Origin: RUG11867 sp964472425
GTDB taxonomy: Bacteria; Bacillota_I; Bacilli_A; RF39; UBA660
Direction: 5' to 3'
DNA length: 64,000 nt
Assembly (NCBI GenBank): GCA_964472425.1
Contig: CAYYLF010000001.1
Location: forward strand, 1-64,000
Position numbers and translations under genes: made by a program. Below the pieces are notes generated by a model. The model did no database searches. It was not told the DNA's origin and worked only from the letters and a program-made list of their open reading frames with translations. This document shows positions 17,945 through 23,164 of this stretch, one piece after another (position 1 is the first letter of the stretch; each line of letters starts with the position of its first letter).

Positions 17945-18763
17945 TTATTTCACTTCTTTCAGGTCGAAGAACATTTTCTCGAGTAGCAAATCGGCATTCA
18001 TATTTTTGGTCAATTTGTTGAGCAAAGTATTGATATATTTAGCCTTTTTTATGAGGGTTGGAAAATCGTTGTTTTTCTTGATGTAATCTATCAATTCGAA
18101 ATCAGCGTTCTTCGGGTCTTTCAAATTACAGGCCATATTATAGTAGTTTTTTATCGAATTTTCAATCATTTGAGCATTTTCTTTTAACAGTTTGTCGCTC
18201 GATTTGGCTCGGTAAAAGGCGACATGATCTCGATTTTCGAGGGCAATTATGAGATTTTTGGTCAGTTCTCGTATTTCTTCTGGAATTTCTTGGTTCGATT
18301 GTGCATCGTAAATCATTGTTATTTTTTCACAACGAGATTTGATGGTCGGCAAAAGGAGGTCGGCATTGCACGTGACTAGGAAGCCAATTACGTTCTCGTT
18401 GGGTTCTTCGATGGTCTTCAATAGTTTGTTTGCAGAGTTTTCGGTCATTTCTTCAGCTGGCGAGATTATGTATACCACGTATTTTGAGAGTACAGGTTTA
18501 GTCTTTATGCGGTCTTGTAGTTCTAAGATGCGTTCATTTTTAATCGTCTTCCCATCACTGAGAATTATTATAAGCTCGAGGTACGTTTCGTTTATTATTT
18601 GATGTCGAGTCGTTTCGTCGCCATTCGATAAAAGGTTGGCAATCAACTCTTTGAGGTCATCGAGACATTTTTCGGCATCGTTCGTTTCAACTAAAAAAAC
18701 GTGGGAATTAACATTCTCATCGAACTCGTTTTTTATTTTCATCATTGCTTCGTTTGCTTTCAT
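17945..18763 (-). CDS. holB: DNA polymerase III delta-prime subunit HolB
   Basis: The 272-residue clamp-loader subunit shows the AAA+ remnants SPAEEMTENSANKLLKTIEEP and VTCNADLLLPTIKSRCEKI, the conserved SRC sensor-1/arginine-finger segment. The Walker A motif is degenerate, as expected for delta-prime. AGAGGGAACT precedes ATG 18763. The N-terminus (VFLVETNDAEKCLDDLKEL) is more divergent than most. tmk and darA, which precede holB in Bacillus, are absent. The stop codon abuts ricT. Confidence 0.88.
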   Translation of the reverse strand: MKANEAMMKIKNEFDENVNSHVFLVETNDAEKCLDDLKELIANLLSNGDETTRHQIINETYLELIIILSDGKTIKNERILELQDRIKTKPVLSKYVVYIISPAEEMTENSANKLLKTIEEPNENVIGFLVTCNADLLLPTIKSRCEKITMIYDAQSNQEIPEEIRELTKNLIIALENRDHVAFYRAKSSDKLLKENAQMIENSIKNYYNMACNLKDPKNADFELIDYIKKNNDFPTLIKKAKYINTLLNKLTKNMNADLLLEKMFFDLKEVK

Positions 18764-18777
18764 AGTTCCCTCTTATA

Positions 18778-18958
18778 TTATATCATAAGTAGCCCCACCA
18801 ATATGAATAGACCTGGAAAGCCTAGAACTGCCACCGCGGATATCGTATAAATATTGAGCGGAATAAAGAGTTTTAGGCTTTCCATGATGATGTTAAATCC
18901 ATATAATACGGCAAAGGCAAAAATTATTCGTTTTATCAGTTTCAGTATTATCTTCATA
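18778..18958 (-). pseudogene. bofA: bofA (SigmaK-processing inhibitor), frameshifted
   Basis: Starting at ATG 18958 the frame reads MKIILKLIKRIIFAFAVLYG and stops at 18893. A second frame then reads FNIIMESLKLFIPLNIYTIS followed by AVAVLGFPGLFILVGLLMI to a stop at 18778. Joined by a one-base change at the C triplet 18899-18901 they form one coherent two-helix BofA-like protein with the conserved C-terminal I-P-L-N-I and LGFPG motifs. In Bacillus BofA stabilises the complex that holds SpoIVFB inactive in the mother-cell system. The location just after recR is exactly that of Bacillus bofA. Either the gene is broken or the extra C is an assembly error. A 41-codon product from ATG 18903 is possible but lacks the first helix and a ribosome site. 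Confidence 0.65.
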
Positions 18959-18991
18959 TCTATCGGTAAATTATATGAAGACTTGGATAAA

Positions 18992-19594
18992 TTATGCGAC
19001 TTCTTTGCGGTCGTATAGTGCCCGTTCGAGTGTCAAAATGTCGAGATAGTCTATTTCGGCACCCATCGGAATACCATAGGATAATCTCGTTACTTTGATG
19101 TTTTGATTAGCCAGTATTTTTTTTAGATAGAGAGTGGTCGTGTCTCCTTCTATCGTCGGACGAAGGGCAATTATCACTTCGGCATTTTCGAGGTTTTTAC
19201 ATCTCGATATCAGTTTGGATATGTTCAAATCGTCGGGATTGACTCCGTCTATCGGAGAAATAAGCCCTCCTAAAACATGGTATACTCCTCGGTATTTGCC
19301 CGTTTTTTCGAATACAAAGATGCTCTTGTAGTCTTCAACGACACATATGAGATTATGGTCACGATTCGAATCTTCACATATTTGACAGATTTTTTTGTCG
19401 GTCAAGTGGCCACATTCTTCACATGTCTTGAAAGTCGTATCTATACAATCGATGGAATGGGCAAAGTCTTTAAGGTCATCTTTTTCCATCTTTATGAGAG
19501 CAAGTGCATATCTTTCAGCGGTTCTCTCCCCTATACCTGGCAACTTTTTGAAGTACTCTATCAAAGTTTCTAGTAGCTCGGGATAAATGTTCAT
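18992..19594 (-). CDS. recR: Recombination mediator protein RecR
   Basis: The 200-residue product has the N-terminal helix-hairpin-helix (KLPGIGERTAERYALAL), a C4 zinc finger (CEECGHLTDKKICQIC, residues about 57-72), and a Toprim domain (ICVVEDYKSIFVFEKTG; IIALRPTIEGDTTTLYL). RecR works with RecF/RecO to load RecA on gapped DNA. Length matches the family. Its ATG overlaps the ebfC stop as TAATG, giving coupled translation in the dnaX-ebfC-recR operon conserved across bacteria. Confidence 0.97.
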   Translation of the reverse strand: MNIYPELLETLIEYFKKLPGIGERTAERYALALIKMEKDDLKDFAHSIDCIDTTFKTCEECGHLTDKKICQICEDSNRDHNLICVVEDYKSIFVFEKTGKYRGVYHVLGGLISPIDGVNPDDLNISKLISRCKNLENAEVIIALRPTIEGDTTTLYLKKILANQNIKVTRLSYGIPMGAEIDYLDILTLERALYDRKEVA

Positions 19595-19890
19595 TACATC
19601 AGTCCACCGAGTTGTTTGCTATAAGCACCGAGTTTGTTCTCGATTTCTTTATCGATTTTTTTGAGACAGTCGTTCATCGCGATAGTAATCATATCGGCTA
19701 GCATGTCTTTGTCTTCATTGAGGTCTCCCGTGTAGGTTATATCGACTCTCGTAATTTTTTTGTTTCCCGTCATAGTTATTTTGACCCATTCGGATTCGCC
19801 TACAAAGGTCATTTTGTAGATTTCCTCTTGTTTTTTAGTTATTTCCTTTTGCATTCTTTGGGCTTGAGCCATTAAATTTTGCATGTTCAT
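19594..19890 (-). CDS. ebfC: Nucleoid-associated protein YaaK/EbfC family
   Basis: A 98-residue YbaB/EbfC protein: N-terminal charged helix MAQAQRMQKEITKKQEEI, the VKITMTGNKKITRVDI beta segment, and MLADMITIAMNDCLKKIDKE. These form tweezer-like dimers that bind DNA. It sits 15 bases after dnaX and overlaps recR by one base, the usual arrangement. Confidence 0.95.
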   Translation of the reverse strand: MNMQNLMAQAQRMQKEITKKQEEIYKMTFVGESEWVKITMTGNKKITRVDITYTGDLNEDKDMLADMITIAMNDCLKKIDKEIENKLGAYSKQLGGLM

Positions 19891-19905
19891 ATATTTTTTC
19901 TCCTT

Positions 19906-21513
19906 CTATGAAACTTCTACTAAGTTTTCAGTAAATAGTTCTTCAGCTTCTTTTTTTAGTTCAGAGCTGTCTTCTTCGAATTCTGGTTCATCTATATATT
20001 TATATTCTTTTTTGGATTTTAGGTTGTTTTTATATTTTTCTTTTTCTTTTTGCCAATCTTCCGCGGTAATAGCAATCGTCTTCGTCGTCAAGTCGTTTTG
20101 TTTGAGAGCTTTTTCTATTTCGTCTTTCTTTATGTTGAAGAGATTAGCTAGCGAATTTTCTTCTGCCGTAAATATAGCATAGTTCGGCGAGGCGGCTACG
20201 GGTTTGTAATCCCTGATGTCGAGCGATTTAATTTTTTCGGTGTCCAGTTCGGACCATTTTGTAGTTAACGTGTTGAGGGCTTCCTTGGATGGTTCGACAA
20301 AGCAGTTGTTTATTCTTATCTCGGTAAGTGTCAGTTTTTGGTCGAGTTTTTTGGTTGCTTCTTGGGCTGGGGCTTCGGCTTCGACGTCGTTTTTCGATTG
20401 TGTTTGTCTTTGCAGATTGGTTTCTTGTCGATTTTCGACCGATTTTTGTACAATCTCCGTGCTTTTTTGTGATTTTCGGTCAGTTTTTGTCGAATTTGGC
20501 ATCGCTTCTAAGAAGCACAGTTTTATAATAGTGAAAACATTCTCGTTTATGCGGGCATCGATATAGCATTTATTCAAGTTCGTTATCAAATTAGATATGG
20601 TCGCGAAGGAAAATTCCTCGTTCTTCCCCATTTTTATTTCTATAGCAATTTTTTCTAAGTAATTTATCATTCTTTTTAGAAGTTTTTGAGCATTTATACC
20701 GGTATTTTCATAGTTTTCTATTTTGGTGATTATTCCGTCTACGTCTCCCGCCTTCATATCGGTCAGCAAATCGTTTATGGAGTTTTTAGAAATCATATTA
20801 TAATTCTTTAGGAGCGCGTCTAAGGTCATCTTTTTGGCCGATTTCGATGTCTGATCTAAGATACTCAACGCGTCTCGCAGGCAACCTTCACTCAATTCGT
20901 ATATTTCTTCTAGTACTCCATCTTCGTACTCGATGTGTTCTTCGTTACAGACGAATCGCAAGTGCTCTAGCATATCGACTTTTTCAATTTTTTTGAAGTC
21001 GTATCTTTGACATCTGGATAGAATAGTTATAGGCACTTTGTATACTTCTGTCGTTGCGAGAATAAATATCGCATGAGAAGGCGGTTCTTCTAATGTTTTT
21101 AGTAAGGCATTGAATGCGCCGGAAGAAAGCATATGAACTTCATCTATTATATATATTTTGTACTTAGATGCGGTGGGAGCCAAAGTAATGTTATTGCGCA
21201 ATTCTCTTATTTCATCGACTCCATTGTTCGAAGCTGCGTCTATTTCTATTATGTCCGGCGATGTGGAAAAATTGCGGCATGAATCGCATTCTCCACATGG
21301 TTCTCCTTCTTTAGCGTTAGTACACGTGAGGGCCTTAGCAAGTACTTTAGCTGTCGATGTTTTTCCCGTTCCTCGCGGGCCAGTAAATATGTAAGCGTGC
21401 GAAAATGTATTTTCTGTTACACTCTTTTGCAGGTTGTCGACAATGGCCTTTTGTCCAACTATATTTTTAAAAGTATTTGGTCTATATTTTCTGTATAATA
21501 CTTTGTACGACAT
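19906..21513 (-). CDS. dnaX: DNA polymerase III gamma/tau subunit DnaX
   Basis: Clamp-loader ATPase, 535 residues from ATG 21513 (MSYKVLYRKYRPNTFKNIVG) after GGAGATGG. Walker A is GPRGTGKTSTAKVLA, the zinc module is CTNAKEGEPCGECDSC, Walker B is IIDEVHMLS and the SRC motif is ILSRCQRYDF. After residue about 350 comes a low-complexity Gln/Ser/Glu-rich linker (KTDRKSQKSTEIVQKSVENR), then a tau-like C-terminal part. No slippery heptamer for a short gamma form was evident. It leads the dnaX-ebfC-recR operon. Confidence 0.96.
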   Translation of the reverse strand: MSYKVLYRKYRPNTFKNIVGQKAIVDNLQKSVTENTFSHAYIFTGPRGTGKTSTAKVLAKALTCTNAKEGEPCGECDSCRNFSTSPDIIEIDAASNNGVDEIRELRNNITLAPTASKYKIYIIDEVHMLSSGAFNALLKTLEEPPSHAIFILATTEVYKVPITILSRCQRYDFKKIEKVDMLEHLRFVCNEEHIEYEDGVLEEIYELSEGCLRDALSILDQTSKSAKKMTLDALLKNYNMISKNSINDLLTDMKAGDVDGIITKIENYENTGINAQKLLKRMINYLEKIAIEIKMGKNEEFSFATISNLITNLNKCYIDARINENVFTIIKLCFLEAMPNSTKTDRKSQKSTEIVQKSVENRQETNLQRQTQSKNDVEAEAPAQEATKKLDQKLTLTEIRINNCFVEPSKEALNTLTTKWSELDTEKIKSLDIRDYKPVAASPNYAIFTAEENSLANLFNIKKDEIEKALKQNDLTTKTIAITAEDWQKEKEKYKNNLKSKKEYKYIDEPEFEEDSSELKKEAEELFTENLVEVS

Positions 21514-21559
21514 ATTCAACCATCTCCAATATAATTATAGCAAATCCGCAATATTAAAT

Positions 21560-21979
21560 CTACCTTTTATCTTTAAAAAACGTGGTTATATTGTGTTTAT
21601 ATCGGTCTAGGTCGGCGTTTTCAACGTGCATATGTTCAAATATAGTACATTTGTACTGCTTTTTATAGTTTAGTCGAGGGACTAGATAATATACATGCCC
21701 TAATCTAGCCTCTTTGATTACACTTTTGCACATGTCACAGGGTTCCAAAGTCACAATCATACATTTGTTCTGTAAGTTCCAGTTACCAACTGTTTGATTA
21801 GCTTCTTCAATAGCAATGATTTCGGCATGATCCGTAGTTTTGTGTGTTTTGTTTCTTTTATTATATCCACAGCCCAAGATACCAGTTTCATCATACACAA
21901 TTGCGCTAACTGGAAATTCGTCTTCTGCCAACGACTTTTCCACAAGGTCAAATAGTGTTTTCAACAATTCTTTTTTCAT
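21560..21979 (-). CDS. tadA: tRNA adenosine(34) deaminase TadA-like
   Basis: The 139-residue zinc deaminase starts at ATG 21979 right after GGAGGAA. HAEIIAIEEA supplies a zinc ligand and the catalytic Glu, and LEPCDMCKSVI supplies PCxxC. TadA makes the wobble inosine of tRNA-Arg(ACG). The usual length is 150-165 and the C-terminus here differs (EHMHVENADLDRYKHNITTF), so a related deaminase remains possible. Position supports TadA: in Bacillus the order is tadA-SRP RNA-dnaX; here the SRP RNA is upstream of tadA instead. Confidence 0.85.
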   Translation of the reverse strand: MKKELLKTLFDLVEKSLAEDEFPVSAIVYDETGILGCGYNKRNKTHKTTDHAEIIAIEEANQTVGNWNLQNKCMIVTLEPCDMCKSVIKEARLGHVYYLVPRLNYKKQYKCTIFEHMHVENADLDRYKHNITTFFKDKR

Positions 21980-21996
21980 TATTCCTCCAAAAAAAA

Positions 21997-22067
21997 GCAC
22001 ACACGAATTCTTGTCTTATGGCTGCTATCTTCCGATTCTGACCAGGTTCGCCAATTATCCGTTGTGC
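21997..22067 (-). ncRNA. ffs: Signal recognition particle RNA, small (4.5S-like) form
   Basis: On the minus strand GCACAACGG pairs with CGTGTGTGC at the ends, enclosing GAACCTGGTCAGAATCGGAA and then GATAGCAGCCATAAGAC. This is the conserved apical loop of SRP RNA (E. coli GGTCAGGTCCGGAAGGAAGCAGCC) with small changes. It binds Ffh for co-translational targeting. T8 directly follows the stem and gives termination, and the tadA ribosome site comes next. About 71 bases, so it lacks the Alu domain of the long Bacillus scRNA. The gene is adjacent to tadA/dnaX, as in Bacillus. Confidence 0.9.
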
Positions 22068-22073
22068 TTCTAA

Positions 22074-22102
22074 ATTTTATCATATATTATTGGTTATTGC
22101 AA
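22074..22102 (-). promoter_or_regulatory. Promoter of the SRP RNA
   Basis: Minus-strand TTGCAA (22097-22102) and TAAAAT (22074-22079) are 17 bases apart and place a transcription start close to 22067, the 5' end of the RNA. It abuts the first parS site of the array at 22104. Confidence 0.65.
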
Positions 22103-22103
22103 A

Positions 22104-22119
22104 TGTTTCACGTGAAACT
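22104..22119. promoter_or_regulatory. parS site 1
   Basis: TGTTTCACGTGAAACT matches the palindromic parS consensus at 15 of 16 positions (final A is T). Confidence 0.85.
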
Positions 22120-22136
22120 TAGTGCAGCTACTAGTT

Positions 22137-22150
22137 ATTTCCCGGGAAAT
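22137..22150. promoter_or_regulatory. NBS site 1
   Basis: ATTTCCCGGGAAAT, perfect Noc consensus, within an 18-bp palindrome 22135-22152. Confidence 0.85.
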
Positions 22151-22258
22151 AATTAGAGTGGATGGCTCAGCGATTTGCCAAAATTTAAAATTGCCAAATA
22201 TTAAATTTGGTAATTTGGATATAGCTATAAAACTTTTGCGGAATCATTTCAAATCGCA

Positions 22259-22274
22259 TGTTTCACGTGGAACA
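22259..22274. promoter_or_regulatory. parS site 2
   Basis: TGTTTCACGTGGAACA matches parS (TGTTNCACGTGNAACA); TGTGAAAAC overlaps its end as a weak DnaA-like 9-mer. Confidence 0.9.
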
Positions 22275-22324
22275 TGTGAAAACCAAGCTTTTATTTTTGG
22301 CTCAGTTTATTAGAATCATTAATT

Positions 22325-22338
22325 ATTTCCCAGGAAAT
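22325..22338. promoter_or_regulatory. NBS site 2
   Basis: ATTTCCCAGGAAAT, one central change from the Noc consensus. Confidence 0.75.
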
Positions 22339-22366
22339 ATTTTTTATTAACCAGTTATCTAGTTAA

Positions 22367-22382
22367 TGTTCCACGTGAAACA
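22367..22382. promoter_or_regulatory. parS site 3
   Basis: TGTTCCACGTGAAACA, a perfect parS consensus; TGTGGAAAA follows at 22385-22393. Confidence 0.92.
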
Positions 22383-22510
22383 TATGTGGAAAAGTGACAA
22401 TTTATAAATTTATGAGATTATAGCGTATGAATAATCTAAATTGTAATAAATTCTCCAAAGTTGCTGCTCACACAATATATTAGAAAATGACTGCAAGTCA
22501 ATTGTTAAAT

Positions 22511-22524
22511 ATTTCCCAGGAAAT
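22511..22524. promoter_or_regulatory. NBS site 3
   Basis: ATTTCCCAGGAAAT, identical to site 2. Confidence 0.75.
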
Positions 22525-22547
22525 AGCAATATTTGTGTTACACTTAA

Positions 22548-22563
22548 TGTTCCACGTGGAACA
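22548..22563. promoter_or_regulatory. parS site 4
   Basis: TGTTCCACGTGGAACA, a perfect palindrome; TGTGGAAAA follows at 22566-22574. Confidence 0.92.
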
Positions 22564-22696
22564 AGTGTGGAAAAGTGACGATAACCGGCACTTTATGAAA
22601 AAGCAAAATATGAGAATCTAATTACTTTTAGGCTTATCACGTGCAATTTCTCATAACTTATTAAAAAATAGAAAACAGTAAATAAGTTAGTCGAAT

Positions 22697-22710
22697 ATTT
22701 CCCGGGAAAT
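22697..22710. promoter_or_regulatory. NBS site 4
   Basis: ATTTCCCGGGAAAT, perfect Noc consensus. Confidence 0.85.
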
Positions 22711-22726
22711 AAGATAATTGAATTCA

Positions 22727-22742
22727 TGTTCCACGTGGAACA
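22727..22742. promoter_or_regulatory. parS site 5
   Basis: TGTTCCACGTGGAACA, a perfect palindrome; TGTGGAAAA follows at 22743-22751 without a gap. Confidence 0.92.
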
Positions 22743-22858
22743 TGTGGAAAACCCCAAGAAATCGGTAACTTTTATCAAAAAAAGTTTTAGAATGAAATTA
22801 GTAGTTATTCTACAATTGATTATTTGCACGGTCACTTAAGTTTAAATCGCTGACAAAT

Positions 22859-22872
22859 ATTTCCTGGGAAAT
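22859..22872. promoter_or_regulatory. NBS site 5
   Basis: ATTTCCTGGGAAAT, one central change from the Noc consensus. Confidence 0.75.
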
Positions 22873-22881
22873 AATTATTAA

Positions 22882-22897
22882 TGGTTCACGTGGAACC
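22882..22897. promoter_or_regulatory. parS site 6 (degenerate)
   Basis: TGGTTCACGTGGAACC keeps the TTCACGTGGAAC core but differs from parS at two positions; TGTAGAAAA follows. Confidence 0.65.
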
Positions 22898-22981
22898 TGT
22901 AGAAAAGTAAGTTGGTTTACTATTACGTTCGGTTATTAAATATTAATTGGAAATATAAAATAGTAATCGCTATCTAGTCGA

Positions 22982-22997
22982 TGTTCCACGTGGAACA
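22982..22997. promoter_or_regulatory. parS site 7
   Basis: TGTTCCACGTGGAACA, a perfect palindrome, with no NBS between it and site 6. Confidence 0.92.
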
Positions 22998-23049
22998 TCT
23001 AGTAGCTTCATTGGTGTTTTCCACACGTACTATGTTTTAGCTACTAAAA

Positions 23050-23070
23050 ATCAAATTTGGCAAATTTGAT
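23050..23070. repeat. Perfect 21-bp AT-rich palindrome at the array edge
   Basis: ATCAAATTTG and CAAATTTGAT flank a central G. Its TTTGGCAAA core recurs at 23072-23080, and the inverse TTTGCCAAA lies at 22174-22182 with a shorter TTGCCAAA at 22191. The motif therefore appears in opposite orientation at the two ends of the array. Binding protein unknown. Confidence 0.6.
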
Positions 23071-23104
23071 TTTTGGCAAATTGATGCACTCCTCACCCCT
23101 AATT

Positions 23105-23118
23105 ATTTCCCGGGAAAT
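23105..23118. promoter_or_regulatory. NBS site 6
   Basis: ATTTCCCGGGAAAT, perfect Noc consensus, nine bases before the gyrA terminator. Confidence 0.85.
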
Positions 23119-23126
23119 AATATAAC

Positions 23127-23157
23127 AAAAAAAACTGAGTTTTCCACACTCAGTTTT
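23127..23157 (-). terminator. gyrA terminator
   Basis: Minus-strand AAAACTGAGT and ACTCAGTTTT form a perfect 10-bp stem with loop GTGGAAA, followed by T8. The loop side contains TTTTCCACA on the plus strand (23140-23148), a DnaA-box-like 9-mer. Confidence 0.88.
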
Positions 23158-23164
23158 AAAACAT

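Larger units (their letters stand above)
22104..23118. repeat. Alternating parS / Noc-site / DnaA-box array (centromere-like locus)
   Basis: The stretch between the SRP RNA promoter and the gyrA terminator holds no convincing gene. It contains seven parS-like 16-mers (starts 22104, 22259, 22367, 22548, 22727, 22882, 22982) and six NBS 14-mers (22137, 22325, 22511, 22697, 22859, 23105), strictly alternating except for the last two parS. The first four NBS are 188, 186 and 186 bases apart. TGTGGAAAA, which fits the relaxed DnaA-box consensus when complemented, follows the parS sites at 22385, 22566 and 22743; imperfect copies follow at 22272 and 22898, and an inverted copy is at 23017. Spacers show weak similarity (GTGGAAAAGTGAC, TATGAGA), suggesting old tandem duplication. 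Bacillus ParB and Noc bind these two palindromes. The array is about 10 kb from oriC. Confidence 0.9.

Noticed and set aside
22122..22835. Open frames of 63 and 80 codons inside the array
   Set aside because: They have no ribosome site, run across parS/NBS palindromes, and show no recognisable protein pattern.
22104..23118. The regularly spaced repeats as a CRISPR array
   Set aside because: Repeats are 14-16 bp palindromes of two kinds with uneven, related spacers; they match parS and NBS, and no cas gene is near.
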